A DNA stretch of 64,000 nt from Kappaphycus alvarezii (GCA_002205965.3 NADL03000681.1:372001-436000), one strand, 5' to 3'; shown: positions 1 through 14,088, numbered from the stretch's first letter. Numbers and translations are program-made. The notes: generated by a model not told the origin, from the sequence alone.

Positions 1-3000
1 AATCTCTTGACTAATTTGATAGATAAACAGCAGCGGAGCCGGTAGAAGCAATGCCGACAATGAAAAAATAGGGAGACAGCAAGAGCACTGCTAAAGAAAT
101 ATTGAAGACTTTGCGTGGTGCGTTGTGGAGAAATGTGGGAGAGAGTCAATGGTGCGTACATGGACTCTTGAAAGAACCCAGAAGTGCTCCTCTTTTATAG
201 AAAGTGCTGTATCTCTTCAATAGAACTTATAAATTGTTATATATTCAGTAGAAGCGACTAGAAAGTAGGGTTTAAATTAGATAAAAGTACCATCTAAAGA
301 CACGATGAAGTGGGGCCTCACATCAAAAAATATAGAGAGGAATTAATACGTTGTAATAAAACATCAAACTGTTGTAAAGTATTTTTAGATGCATCTAAAA
401 CGATTCAGGCCTTTAGATATACCACTATGTATCATAGAACTGAAATAAGGACAGAAAAAAGTTTATATTTATATTACACAGAAGTACATATAGACTCGTT
501 TAAGACCCGATGAGAGACACTAAATTGATCTAGAATGGATCGAGGACTTTCCGTGCCCGATAAAGGCGAATATCTGCTTTTAGTTAATTTTTATTACAGC
601 ATCTTGCTTGTTTTTGTTGTCACCATGTGAAAAGTGTCCTTTTCAATAAGGATTCGGTATCAAATTGCAAGATTGAAACTTGAAGCAGTTTATCTGAAAA
701 TTGTATGGTCTTATTTTAAAATCTTGTCCTCTAATTCCGTGTCACTTGAAGCAATTATTCGAAGGGAGATAGGCGTATCATGAACTGAAACAGATGATCC
801 GGTTGATACAAGATAGACTCGTATTGAGTGATATAAGTGCTTCAGAGTGTGAAACATTAGATACAGTGGGAATAACAAAGACATGAGAAGGCCCAAATCG
901 CATGGTTCCCATCACTATAAGTAAATTAATACTCCTCTTTCCTAAAAATGAAGTCTCTCGGATCGCATTTTGATGAAAATAAACATAATCTAGAGTTTTT
1001 AATACGCTGTTTTAGAGTAGATCGATATTTTAAAGCGTTGCGTAGAAGAAAGAAAATATTTCGCCCTCGTTCTGCGTCTCAAATTTTTCAAGGCAGACAC
1101 TTCAACCACTGAGTAATTGGAGCACCAAAATATAATCCATTCAAGATATCCTGTATTTGAATTCTACTATACAGGTAATTATATCTAGTACCTATTTCAA
1201 AATTACGGAAGATAATTTCGTTACTCTAAAAGTTTTCAGAGCCTCTAAAATTAAAGCCGCTTCTTCCCAAAGGCCCTGAAATTTGTGTGAAACCCTCAAG
1301 TTCGTCTTATCGCTAAGGAGAATCTATACTCTTCATGCGTTTAAAAGGGGATAGTGAATAAATGGAATCTATAACTTTCAGAGAAGCAAGAAGGGTTTTA
1401 GCTATAACAGAAGTTATTCAACAGTGCTTTACGAACATCTATGATGTGTAGAAGTAAATTTTCGGTTTCGATCTATAGGGAGATTTTCAGGAGTAGATAA
1501 ATTTAGCAAACGTCAAGTACCTTTGTCGAATCTCTCACATCTGTACGAAGTGTCCGATGCATATTATGTATTTTATTTACATGATGCTCTAGAAATTTGA
1601 AGGTGAAGATATTTCTACAACTCCTGAATTAATTTAATTATCGCGGAGAATAGGGTGGAGGGAGTAAATTTTGAGGAAATTTTACATGCGCAGAACAACC
1701 ACCTCCTTCTTAATGGGTCCGATAAAATCGAAATTATGCTCGTTTGGAATTTTTTCCTACCCATTTCGTCGACTTAAAAACATTTTCTGTAGGATCTTTG
1801 CGGTGTAAAAATTTTTAGTTACGAAAAATTGAAATTTTAACTTTAAATTTATCTAATGCTTCCCTATAACTATCTTCTACATCAAAATAATTTTCCAATC
1901 AGGTAGTCACGATGCACTGTAATTTTTATTGTATGCATTTTTGTAGAGAGGAGCGGTGCAACAACGTTCCTTGGGATCAGTTTGATTTTGGATACACGAA
2001 TCTCTCCCGAGGAAGAATTAATCATATTCCTTAGAGAATGAGTCTACCCGACCCTTACCGAGTAATATCTTTTCTAAGGAGACTTGGGTACTTTTTTGAG
2101 TTTCTCTCTCTTCCCTTAGGGGGTTAAGTTATCTTACTGTAATCAAATATGCGACAACTAAAGCTATTAGAATATTGATGGATATTCCTGGAGTGGCGTA
2201 AGAGATATAACATATGCACGAAAAAAATTTAAACCCGTTCTAATTTCATCTAATTGTTTCAAAATCTAGAGTTCTTTGCGAAAAATTCATTTTCTAATTA
2301 GCAGCTGCGGGTATCGCATGCCATTTTTCAAAATTGCTAGATAGTAGTTGGAAACCATTTTCACTCTATATTTGAGAAGTACAACTTCATGCAGAAAGAA
2401 AGTTTCAATAAAACCATCGCTTTTGATACCCTTATAATTGAGAACACATTGAGCTTCGTAGACGTAAACAGTTCTCCAAAGTAAGTAAACTCGTGGGTAT
2501 TTTCTTTATTTATAGCTCTACACTGTCCAACAATCCACGGATCCTTCCTTTGAAACCCTTAAAAAGAGTTAAACACATTTCAGGAGTTGGTTTATACGGC
2601 TTTTACAGCTCAGAATGCCGCTCTGATCTCTAGGAGGCAACAAGTTTACTCAACTCTGGCATATAGCACGAGAGAACTACGTCTTCAGTTGACTTCCTCA
2701 CTGAGGAAATATGTGGGGTCAGTGGCGTCAATGACACCACCTGTGCGTAAATTTTTCAATACTTCTACAAATCTATGTAAAATAGATATGAAACCAGCGA
2801 GTAACGTCGTGATTACTTTCCATACCATGCGATCTATACTTCCGATGCAAATAATTTCGAGATTGTGACGCAGAGAATGTTTCAAATCGTATGGTGAGAG
2901 CTGCACAGGAGCACCTTATGTCCATGGTCACCTACGTTGTAGAGTAGAAGACCCAGACAATAGCTATCATGTAGATCGAAAGTATCCTTGAAAGTAGGAG

Positions 3001-4425
3001 TGCTTAGCACACAAGAAAAATCAACATATCAGCCATATTATCAGCCATCTTACCGATAGGGCACTTAGGAGCGTCAAAATAGGGCCTTACAGTAGATTAG
3101 AGGACGCAACTATTGTGAAATATAGGGGCAGACAGTAAAAACCAAAGAATATCCGCAGGACCCGCCCGCAACACTGAGCTTTAACTCAGGACCTCAAATG
3201 ATGGCTGAATCATGTTCATATTTCGCGAAGTGACTACAGAAAAGTACGAATGTGTCATTGGGCCTATGGGAATCTAATTCTGGATGCAACCAAAATAAAT
3301 TGGATGCTTTAAGATACTGAATTTTCGACCCGCTAAATATTACCGCGGAAATTTTCCAAAAATCAACCTAAAGTAGCTTTTCAGACGAAAAGGGGAAACG
3401 TTTTTTAAAAAGTACGATTTCACACATATTTGACGAACTTTTGTGCAGAGTGTATCCCCTGAAGAAGCCACATTCAGTACGATCTTCGCTTAAAGAGTTT
3501 CTTTCCCACGATAGAGATGGAAAAGGGAAGGCCATAGAGTATTTCAGTCACCAAAAAGATTTTTTGACATCAGCGAAAAGAAAAGGAATCGAGCCTCGAA
3601 TTATTTGTTGCTAATATTTTGACACTTAATATTTTGACCCCCTACCATCTAAAAAATCGAAGTAAATAATTGTGTCTACAATAATTTTCCCATACATCAA
3701 TAAAGGCAGAAGCAATTAACTACAAATTTTTAGAATCGAATACTCCCAGCATGTTTCAGATCATTTTGGATTGATTGTGGCTATATCGGACTCTTTTATC
3801 TCTCGCAGATAAAATTCCAAGTATGTATATACCTCAGAAGATACCTCATATGGCTCATTATGGACTAAATCGAAGAAGTCTTGGTGTGCACTATTAAGAT
3901 CAAACAGTAGAGGGTTATCGAGTGCAGCAGGGCCACCGAGGTCATAAAAATGCGATAAACAATACCCTTCAGTATCGTTCGATCGACATTATCGGTTAAA
4001 AAGAAAACTTTTACCGAATAAAAAGCCAGAACTTGCTCAGAATGTTTCTGTAAAAGTAACGAATTGTATAGTGATGTCGAGTAGAATTTTGGTGTCCAAT
4101 ATCTGTTTTTTAAAGTCAGCCCGTGTTACAAGCAAATATTGATGCAGAGAATCATGCGTTAATAGCAACTGGTACTGGGCCACCAACTCGGGATACTGAA
4201 AATTTTAATTAAATAAAAGGAAATTTTGTTAACTTGATATAAGCAACTGCGATTTTGACGTCTTAATTCACATTAATCACTCCCATTAGGCAAAAAACGG
4301 ACTTTAACATGACAATGCAGCCAAATAAGGCCTGATTTGCGTCGTCTTTGATTTGCTGTGCTGCAAAATACCGCCTTTTGATCGCAACGCAACTCAAATT
4401 CCTCAAAAGCAAGTCTTGATGAGTT
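1..4425. other. AT-rich stretch without recognisable gene
   Basis: The sequence is AT-rich with frequent stops in all frames. The longest open stretches (2,587-2,868 on plus and 2,685-2,906 on minus) overlap each other and match no family I recognise. No tRNA, LTR or tandem array was seen. It is probably decayed intergenic or transposon-derived DNA. Confidence 0.5.
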
Positions 4426-6020
4426 TTGAATGTCTCCAACTGGCAACGACGCACTCTAATCATGGGAAACAGCCTCAAAAATACCCAAAAGAAAGCCCTT
4501 GTCCTAGAGCTCGATCAAAGTAAGGATCGGAAGGAGGACTCTAGCTACGAAAGCTTCTCAGCTTGGTGCGAAGCAAATTTTAAATTAACGTTTCTACGCC
4601 ACATATCCTTCAATTCACTCACAGTCGCAAAGAAAGATGTTTCCAAAGATATGGTGGTTTAATCCTGTATATTTACGTCGAAGAGGGATCTACTAGGACA
4701 ATATATACGGCCTTCGAAGCTGGACTATTCGAATATACTTTATAACAACAAGCAATCCGCAACTTCATCAACTTACGGCTGACTAAAAAGAAGGCAGTGG
4801 GGCTTCAAAAATTTGCAAATGAACATCGCAAAGATCATGAAAAGCTGACTTTAAACTTATCAGGTTATTGATTCGTATAACTCAAGAAAAGTTGGGATCC
4901 GAACCTTTTTGTTCGCGAAAAGAGTCTGGCGATGGAAATGAGGATCTTTTGGGGGCACAGTTACCTGCCCATAGGAGTAAAGTATCCATTGTTGCAGATA
5001 AGGATGTTTTCAAGGCTGTTGAATCTGGCTTACTCTACTCAATGCTTCCCAGGAGTACAGCTGTCAGCCAGAGGCTCCGCAGGCAGAAAAAGGAAAAGAA
5101 AAGAGTTGCGATTTTACCGTGCTTTCAACATGGAGAATTTTTAATTTATGGTTATCGGACAGCTTGGAAACCATTGACATTTAAGAAAAAACAGGAAGGA
5201 TCTTGGATTTGATTACCAAGCGAATAATAAGGATTGGACGAAGATCATTCTATTTAAAATTTGGCTTCATTGTTTCCAGAATTACATCGCTCAGCTCTCA
5301 GGTCGGCGCTTAAATCTCCTTTTAGACGGTTATTTCCCACATGGCTCGCTGGTTAATTTGCCGAAGTATGGTAATGTGAGAAACATCTTTTGCCTCTAAT
5401 TTCTTCTTCGGGAGTGCAAAATCTTGATTTAATCTCGGCTTTCAAGCTTCGTAATAAACTAATTCATACGCAAATGGCTCTGTAAAATATTGAAGCTGCA
5501 GTTTCGGTTTTAAAAGGTTTATATTCCTATAACAATGTGCTGGGTTAGAGATATTCGGAACGATCTAAACACACAGTCAATACAGAATTTTTCGAAGCTT
5601 TGCGAGCTGAACGGGGTTTATAGTTATCTGAATCTTTCTAGTAAGGAAGAATATATCAATGATGAAGAAGAAGAGGAATTGCAGCTTCTAGTTCCTCTGC
5701 ATAACAGCATTTCTAGTGGTAAACCTCTGAATCCCTACGTGAAAATGATTGCGTCGAGTAATTCGATGACGAAATACTTACAAGTATTTTTCTGGAGAAT
5801 AATAGGCATATAAAGACGATGAAAGCGATTCGGACTCTGAAGAAGCCATGCACTCTCTGCCCCAGCAGGTCATGCACCTAGCATTGGCCAAGAGAAATGT
5901 GGATTCGGAAGAACTAAGGTACTTTAGATTCAATAAGGCCTTGCGGGAAGCTCAAAATGCTAATCGGATGCAACAGAGGGTTAGTTCAAAGAATACAACC
6001 ATCAACTCCTATTTATAGTT
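4426..6020 (+). pseudogene. Decayed pogo/Tigger-type (CENP-B-like) DDE transposase
   Basis: Pieces in shifting frames line up in the order of a Tigger/pogo transposase. An N-terminal helix-turn-helix part (4,450-4,660) contains SYESFSAWCEANFKL, the usual 'S..ELA.WA..FKL' pattern. A second DNA-binding part around 4,790-4,960 ends in ...RKESGDGNED. The DDE core (about 4,960-5,212) has VFKAVESGLLYSMLP followed by KKEKKRVAILPCF. The next block (about 5,210-5,340) has DYQANNKDW...IWLHCF and LLLDGYFPH, matching the family's second catalytic block LLLDN..SH. The C-terminal part (5,535-6,018) has RDIRNDLNTQSIQNF and an acidic tail. The first catalytic Asp of the family's 'ADETGLFY' block is Val here, and several stops and frame changes break the gene, so it is inactive. 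The element ends were not found. The family call is motif-based. Confidence 0.7.
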
Positions 6021-8856
6021 AAATGAATGAGCATTTTCCCCGTGACAGTTTAGAATCTACTAGTGTTACAAAATATATTATAAGGAACTACGATATAGGC
6101 ACACGCTTTCTTCCACGGCAAGTGTTGCTTATAACAAGATTTGACTGTACTAAAACGATGTTCCTCATTGCTAATGTACAGCTTTCACATAAAGTTGATA
6201 AAATAGGAGCCCTGAACTTGTTTTTGATAGAGAAGGAAGCGATAGTGTCCGAAGTGCAAGTTTATTTTGCATTGAATTTTCATGTTCTAAATTTTTATGG
6301 GTAACGTCAAACTGAGGCATGAAAAGTTTTTCTGTAGCACAAAATACTGAACTGCGCAAGTTGACGGTTCCACATGAGATTACTTGTACTTGTAAGTATT
6401 AATCGACCATTTTTTATCAAAGATTTAGCACTCAAGAGCTAAATGTAGGTCACTTTTTAAAATTTTTAATGTAAAATTGATAGAAAGCCATACGAACAAA
6501 TTATTTCAGCCATGAAACCAAAAATGTTGTCCTTTTTCCCTTGAGGGTCAAGTAAATGGAGTTTAGGGTACTTTTTTAGGAAGTTGATTTAAAAAAAGTT
6601 CTTAAGCACGAATTAACTATACTGCAACACTAGATACGCAATTTTTCTCTTTACTCTCTGGAATTACATGAGAAAATGTGAAAAACAAAACTTGCAACAC
6701 CACTTGCAGACTTTTTTCTGTCTCTCTTCTCTTAAAGCACCCCTTAATACAGTATTTCAGCTCTTATGAGACGGGATGAATATTTTGTGGCAGTACAGGA
6801 GTGTTCCCGCTGTAATTTACGTCGTATAACTGTCCTTCGAGTTGCAAGCTGAGCCCTAGTCCGCCAAATTCAAGAACCATGAATTGAACCGGATCAAGAG
6901 AAATAGTGACTCCAGGGAGGTAATCCGGAAATAGTTGAGGCAGAAGTGGTTCTGCAGTACTGAGAATCCCCTTTGGGAATAAATCGTCGGCACCAAATAC
7001 AGTCGTAAGATTCCTATTTTCCTGCAGATGCCAGAGTCTAGGCGGTAACAGTGAGAAAATATCAGAGACAAATTATAAAATGGATAAAATAATATGGGAT
7101 TGAGAGTGCTAATGGAAAATTTTAGATGTGGCTATGGCCAATTCTGCAGCTGACAAGGAATTTGCAAAGGCTTAAGTTGGAAATATAGCTCAGAATCAAG
7201 ATAGTGTATTTTTTTATTCTGCGGTGGTAGTGCCCATATAGGTTCAAATAGTAGTCAGCTAGCTTAGAGCTATCATGTAGCAATGGGTAAAGTGAATGTT
7301 AGCCAGATAATAAATTTCAAAGTTCTGCAGGGTATCACAGGCTACAATACTTTTTGCAGATTTTTTTTGAAATTTCTATCGTCACCTCGACTTAACTACG
7401 TTTATTAAGATATAATGGAGTAATAAATTTCATTAAAAACTATCCTTTTTTTATTTATAAAATTCGAGGCCCAAAAAAACAATACATTAGTTCACTGCCA
7501 AAACTGAAATTAAATCATCTGGATCAATAGTTGTAGGAGGTAAAACTGATATTCCTATGGTAATTTCTAACTTATCAGTTGATTATGTAACAAATAGACA
7601 CTTCATAGGAAAAATTTATTCAAGAAGTCTTATTTGTTGGATCGTTCTTTTTTTATATTTAGGTTAATGATTAGAAGCAAAAGAGAAACTCGAGACCAAA
7701 GAAAATAATTTGACATACGAGATCCAACCGAAGCATTAATTTATCATAAGAATTGAAAGAATCGAGGAGGTTCTTAAAATATTTTGCTTTGGAACTAACT
7801 AGATAGGAAGAGGGATTACTAAAAGTCGATTATACAGAGGGATTCATTTCACCTTCACTTCACAAGTGTATCTACAAAACTATAGCATATGCTTATTATA
7901 CTGCGAAGACCAGCATCACGTTTCAGCTGTAATGGTCTGTAATATATGTTTCTAATACACATTAACGCACTTTAGAAGGCTTTTGGGAAGCTGAGGAAAG
8001 ATTTTTTATGAATTATAGTACATGTTAGATTTTCTTAATTCGATTTTTGCCTGAGAAAGCGGGACTCTCTGCATCTCGAGTAGAAAAGAAGAAAAGCCTT
8101 CTTGAAATTTAATTTAGATTGACTGCAAAAACATAATTTTTTGAGACCAAAGGAAAGATAAAGCAAACAATTATTTGTACTTTTGTTCATAATTATCTAC
8201 CGCTTGATTTAACAAATCGACTCAACAAATATGATTTGTTAATCCACAAGCATTGATCTAAAGTCGGAAAAATGCATGAAAATTATTCCTAAAGACAAGT
8301 CGGCCTCGACTAAGCTCTGCAGAATTAATAAATCCTTGGGATGCCAAGTTCTACCCTTAACGAAGGCCTGATTAATGGGAAGTATTTGGTTGAAGGTTGG
8401 AACTAGTAGTATTTCTGCTATTTTTCAACAACATTTCCCCAATATTTTTCGTGAGTTTTATACTTATCACACAGACCTGTACCCCTATTATTGGTAAAGT
8501 AGGCGTTTCGCATCCTTATTCAGTTGAGAACCCCAATTGCGCCCCCATTGGAACGACTATATTATAAAGATATTGACCAAACGTGGAGATCTCATGATTA
8601 CTAACTTTTTCCTAATACTCCGCAAGCACTTCATCAATTGGAAAACCGTTGCGAAACTCTGTTGCTTCTCAATTTGTATTTATGGCGTGGTCAAAAGTAG
8701 TTGTACCTCAGTGGTATGAAGGAACATACTTTAGCTAAGTGTCTAACCTAACCTCCTTGCTCACTCCAACTAGTTCATTAATGAACTAATTAAACTTATC
8801 AAAAATTTATTAAGTTCAATTCTAATTCCATTTTCTGTCGCTGATTCCTCCTTTCT
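6021..8856. other. AT-rich stretch without recognisable gene
   Basis: Only short ORFs occur (for example 6,023-6,304 plus and 6,856-7,071 minus). None has recognisable motifs or supporting splice signals. Poly-A and poly-T runs are frequent. I see nothing to annotate. Confidence 0.45.
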
Positions 8857-9111
8857 TCACTCTATATTAAATTTTTGTTCATCTATTTCAAATGTGTTGT
8901 TGATTATTTGCATCTTTTTCTCTAATCTCGCACTCTCATGCTCTTTGTGCTCTTTTTGTGATAAAAATTGTTTTGTACGCATCTCAAATCGTATGTTAGC
9001 TATCTCCCGCTGTTGTTGCATATGAGAGATCAGCATTTGAAGTTCTAAAAACTCAATTTCTGATGTAAACGAATGAAGTCGTTTCTCTTTCTGGTTGGAT
9101 GAAAATGACAT
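8857..9111 (-). CDS. Small hypothetical coiled-coil ORF
   Basis: This is an 84-residue ORF starting at an ATG with A at -3, inside AT-rich DNA. The product is rich in Lys, Glu and Gln. From about residue 15 onward it can be read as heptads (EIEFLELQMLISHMQQQREI, then ARLEKKMQIINNTF), suggesting one long helix or coiled coil. No domain family is recognised. Such tails also occur at the C-termini of Myb-like proteins carried by Harbinger or hAT elements, so it may be a transposon relic rather than a host gene. There is no upstream exon I can defend. Confidence 0.25.
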   Translation of the reverse strand: MSFSSNQKEKRLHSFTSEIEFLELQMLISHMQQQREIANIRFEMRTKQFLSQKEHKEHESARLEKKMQIINNTFEIDEQKFNIE

Positions 9112-12100
9112 TTTAAGGGCTTGACGGGTGTTAAAGATTTTTCCTCACCTTTGCTTGGCTTGCTAAATTGAGATTTTTTCATATATTCTGGTTTATTATT
9201 CTTTTACTAACTTCTATGTATTCTGCTGCTTCAGCTGTATATTGTAAGGACTTTTTAATTCACATACGTAGATCCTTTTTCAGTTTAAACTATTATCTTG
9301 CACCATAAATGTATCTAAACACCTCGTCCAATAAATGTTTTTTGCACTCACCACACGTTACAAGGATTCCAGCCATGGCTACGTTTTCTATACCTTTTCT
9401 AGTTCCAATATATATCCCGAACTTCCTACATAGAATTCTCGACTAGGGTTCATTATGATGAATATGGTGCGAAAATGAACCAAAGAACACCAGATACAAA
9501 GTGAATTAAAGTCAATTCGAAAATTTAAAATATTTCCCCATGTTTCGCTACATGCTCTTGCACTAAAACCAAGATATTAGGCAGCAAAATGTAAAATGTA
9601 CTTTTAAATCTTATTTTATTTTCACAACTTCCTTATCTAATGATCATACAATGAGGAACGGAGAAATGTGACACGGCTGCGAATTAAATCGTAAACTTTG
9701 TTAGAACGTGAAGCTAGATTCCCTAATTTTCTCTTTTACTCTCAGTTATCTCAAGGCTTGCGTAACTTTTATTTTCTGAATCTCAATTCATGTATTTTTC
9801 TCTATTGTCTCGTCGATGATGACGCACTTTTCATATTTTCTGTTTTAGTTTGCAACACGGGAGGCCTAGTTGTATTTTTGGCACTCATTTCGAACTATTT
9901 GGAGAATAGACGCTTCTTTGATGCGATTTTTTAATGTAGCCTGCAGTATTCCGTACGGTCACTAGATCAATTCTGATTTCTCTTGGTTTCCGGAACAATA
10001 TCATTTTCATTTACTCGGCGAAAAAGACTAAAATTTCCCTGTAAAGGTTTTAAATGCTATTCTATGCTACAAAATACATAACTAATGTTCTGATTGCTTT
10101 AAACTGGCGTATTTTGATAAATTGTTTGACCACTGTAAGAAAAAATAGACCCTACGCCCTTAGTGATCGAAAGCACTTTGAAACGTGGAATAAGTTCAGG
10201 AGCTTTCAAGAGACAGTTCGAAAGAGGCATAAGGCTATCTACTACACTTTGTAATAGATACACTTTGTACATCCGTTGATTCCGTTCTGTTTCTTAATCT
10301 GATTCATATGTGTTTTTGGGGGCTCTTGAGAATCCTGAAAGTAGTAATTAATCGGTCTTATTTGATTTCAAATAATTTCAGAATTTGCCCACTAATGGTG
10401 CCAGAAATGCCGCTTCTAGGGTGTATTGAAGCTTTTAAGATTTAAAACGGGATATGATGCGATTTCTTGACTCTTTATTTCTCAAAAAGCTTACAAAGAT
10501 TAATTTTTTAATGTTGCCTCGCGCAAATTCGCGTACAGCTCTATAAATTAACAGTCATCCATTGACATATTAATATAGTTAATATTTTCGTGCTAGTTGC
10601 TGAAATATGAGCTCATGGGGAGTTGGGGAGCTCATAAATTATCACCTCGCGTGAAATAGCCTTTTTTGGTCAATTTTACAGCGGCCTTGGCGGTTATGTC
10701 AGGGAAATAAGGTATACTAGATGCTGTATGAACCTACAGAGGAATTTTGAAACAATTTAAATCGTTTTAACCAAATTAGAGAACTAATGGGTTGATATGT
10801 CTCAGACTGTAAAAAAGGGAAACATAGACAGCAAGTAACAGAGCATCACGACTTTTGTGATTTAAAGTATATTAATGACTGTTATAGGCTAGAACAGGGG
10901 CATATATTGTAATATAGGTGCTGCATCGGCTCGAAAAGAGGTTGGAACTGTGAAGTAACTCTAATTACACTGTCATATGGGGGAAAATCCGGATTCATGC
11001 TTCGCCAGCAAGAACTGACTGAAAATCTTTTCAGAATTATAAACTAGAGAGAAGCCCAGATAGAATGTTGTGAATCTTACATACAGAAATCATGTTCCAC
11101 GTGGCAGACAGAGGCGCAAAAAAGATATTATTGTATTATTTGATACTTGTTCCACACTCCATGTAGCTGATGAATGTTTTTCTTATAGGCCTCTGCTCTA
11201 GATTGAATGGAGGACTTGGGTATTTTAAGGTAGCAGAGAGGAGCATCAATTAACCAATGCACAATTATTGATTTCCGTAACTAAAGAAACGTTTATCCCG
11301 TAATCGATTGCACTCACTGCACTGTACACTAGAACACATGTTACAGTATTATATTTTGCTTTTCGATGAAGAACTTCAGGAAAAGCTGGTCCTTTGACAC
11401 AATTATCAAGAGCAACCCTTTAGATAACAGGAAAGAACCATTCCATAGAAAATGCCTCGTACGATTAGAGTTGTACATATAAGGCGCAAAGAGTGAAATT
11501 AAATGTATTAATTATCCCAGATAAAGTCTCAAGAATGCAATTAATATTGAATGAAAAATGAGGAAAATCAGAAGACATATATGCAGCTCTCTGATGGATA
11601 TTGTTATTACGAAACCGGACCTTTCCGCAAATTCCTGTTCCCTTCATTTCGAGACCCCTTGTTGATCTCTTCGTTTTTAACCCAATCGTTCCATCTTTTC
11701 TTTCAACAAGAAATAAATTATACAGTGCTTACAGTGAATCCAAATTCACTGTAAGACTCCATTTTCTCTTAAAGTTTCAAGATTTGGTCCCCCTTTTTCG
11801 AAAAGAAATCTTTCGGCTCGTTATCCGCTTCTTTCTCCAAACTAAGTTCCAATGATTAATGAACCAGACTTTTCTGCTGCCTTTAATACATGCAAATTCG
11901 AAGCCGCAACATTTTATCGCATTCTTTATTTTGACCAAAGCCATGAAATTTTTCGAAGAAAATACCCTACTGAAAATTCGATATCACAGTCGTTTAGGAA
12001 ATACTACTGCGACCAGCCGCTCCATTGGCTCACCGACTCTGTTTCAACATGACCATCCTCCGCTCATCCCTCACCATCCTCAAGTCATCTAGGGCCCGCC

Positions 12101-12177
12101 GTCCCATCAAAGGCCTGGATTTGATGGCCAATGATTCAATTGACTTCGACTATTACCGCAGAAGGATAGACCTTTGA
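9112..12177. other. AT-rich stretch without recognisable gene
   Basis: Short overlapping ORFs (9,698-9,934; 10,054-10,254; 11,465-12,092) lack family motifs. The base composition rises from very AT-rich to mixed near 12,040. No RNA gene or repeat array was recognised. Confidence 0.45.
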
Positions 12178-12543
12178 CGCGTTCGGAGTGGATCCGTAGT
12201 CATTTTTTCGAGTAGAAGGGGGAGGAGGAGGAAGAAGCGGAAAGAGGAGGTTGAGGGTTCGGAGGATGCTGAGGGGCCGGAAAATGCCGAGGTGAATGTG
12301 GAGGGATCGGAAGATAAGGAGGATTGTGTGGACCCATTGGAGCCACTGGTGCACTGCCAAGGGGAAGATGCTGTGGAGGACAGAGTGGATGGTGAGGGTG
12401 TAATCTTAATGTCACAATTCTCTGTCGCAGACAGAGCGGAAGTTGAGGGTCTTGGGGAGCTATTGGATGACCTTGATGTATGTAAAGAGGCTATCTATCA
12501 TTCTGGTACATTCGACAGAACTTGCAGGGATTGCATTGTATAG
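12178..12543 (+). CDS. Possible exon of an acidic protein with a basic NLS-like start
   Basis: One frame is open from 12,178 to the stop at 12,541-12,543. It lies in a patch richer in G than its surroundings. It begins with a basic run (RRGRRRKKRK, a possible nuclear localisation signal). It turns acidic with repeated VEGSED/AEGPEN-like units (EVEGSEDAEG, NVEGSEDKED) and ends LDDLDVCKEAIYH...CRDCIV. There is no clear start codon before the basic stretch, so it could be a last exon. The opposite strand reads as a Pro/His/Ser-rich shadow. No family is recognised. Low-complexity purine sequence could keep the frame open by chance. Confidence 0.25.
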   Translation, partial: RVRSGSVVIFSSRRGRRRKKRKEEVEGSEDAEGPENAEVNVEGSEDKEDCVDPLEPLVHCQGEDAVEDRVDGEGVILMSQFSVADRAEVEGLGELLDDLDVCKEAIYHSGTFDRTCRDCIV

Positions 12544-14088
12544 ATATTTTGGAGGAATTTTTTTGGCTTTGATCTCAAGGACGACGATTTTTAGAAGTAA
12601 TTCTATAAATTTACCCTGATAGTATCTATTCTTAGTCATTCTATTCCACAAGATTGCCGTCAATGCATTTTATAGTATAAATAATGTTTGTTTGAGACTT
12701 TAGCGTCAGTAAATTGCTTCCTCCAAGATAAACCAAGCAAGTTGGGAGACATCTCCAGGTGTAGACCGAAGCAGTTCAGAAGTTAAAAGTCAACTTCTGT
12801 CATAAGAAGCATTTCTTTTTCGGTAATCCCTGAGCCTAGGTAATAGACCCTGCCCCTTCCATACTAGCTCGTAGTCCCTTGAAACCTCGTCCTTATTCAC
12901 CACTTCTCGCTCCCACAAAGATAATTCGGTAACATTCTTGTCGCTTGCAACACCTCCGTCTTGATATAATTGGTTCTGAGAAATATAATTCTCCTGCAAT
13001 TTATCCCTATCATAATATCGCCAATTTCCGTACAAATGGAACTTTAGCCCCTCAAAACTTCATAGAAAAGCCGTTACAAGTATTTAAATTTGTTTCAAAG
13101 AGAATTGCCTCGATTACATAAATCGATTAATTCTTTTCAGCTTAAGACACTTTTATTGCCAACCAGTTTGAATTATTCTGTTAATTTTCCGGACTTCTCA
13201 ATTGCGTAGACAGAGGCACCCATACGCAAGAATTTCAAGGCGGTTATGACGTTACTCGCTTGCGCAAATGCAGACAGCCAAGAAAATAGAACTCATGATC
13301 CTAAGAACTGGATCCAGATCGAGGGCTTTCAATAAGGAATAGAGTGATGATGGGTCTTTGTCAACAGACTAATCAGACGGTCTGGATGACTACCCAACAT
13401 TTTTTGGTAACCCTAACATTTTCAACATCATGTTGTGAAATCTTCAAAAAAAATATACTTCGACACATTCATAATTGCAGTTCATATGAAAGGACGGAAG
13501 GATTTCGCTCCCCGCCGTATTTTACACTAATCCTCCTGCCCTTCAAGCAGCACAGCGATACTGCAGCCTTCAGACACTTGGGTAATGGTTGAGAATATGG
13601 AAATTCCGTGAATATAATTGATATTCATGCGAAGGACATATGTACGTAGTGTTAATGTGCTGAAGGCTACGAAGTATTACAAGCGAGCGTGGAAGTATCT
13701 GCCAACTACTTTTGTTACCAACTGCTAGCGACAGACAATACTTATCTGTGGTCAGAAGGAAATAGAAGTAGAAGCTATAGGTTGTAATCTAATTCAAAAC
13801 CTGACTACAAGTATTGCTGAGATTTTACCAACGTGACGAGTACTGGTTGCCTGATTTTTTCTCAATCACGAAAGGGAGAGACTTATTCCAAGTGTTTAGC
13901 AGGAAATAATCACTTGCAACAGTGTTAGATTACGAGTAAATGTTAAGGGAGGTTGCAGACAACGATGAGGAGTTTCTTCTCATGTCTGCAAAAGATGAAC
14001 TTCAGCCACCATCTTTTTCTGGCTGATGAAATGTCCTCTGTCCATAGAATCTCTGAATTTCTTCGTGCTGGACACTACATGAACTTCT
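12544..14088. other. Stretch without recognisable gene
   Basis: Small ORFs at 12,790-13,035 (minus) and 13,344-13,592 (plus) have no recognisable motifs. The stretch ends at the left inverted-repeat candidate of the mariner element. Confidence 0.4.

Noticed and set aside
2685..2906. Minus-strand ORF with IDRMVWKV...GGVIDATDPTY, reminiscent of a Harbinger-type IDGT/VIDAT block
   Set aside because: It is too short. No neighbouring transposase blocks could be found in any frame.
12136..12415. Pro/His-rich minus-strand ORFs
   Set aside because: They are the complement of the Glu/Gly-rich plus-strand frame and low complexity. No independent support.
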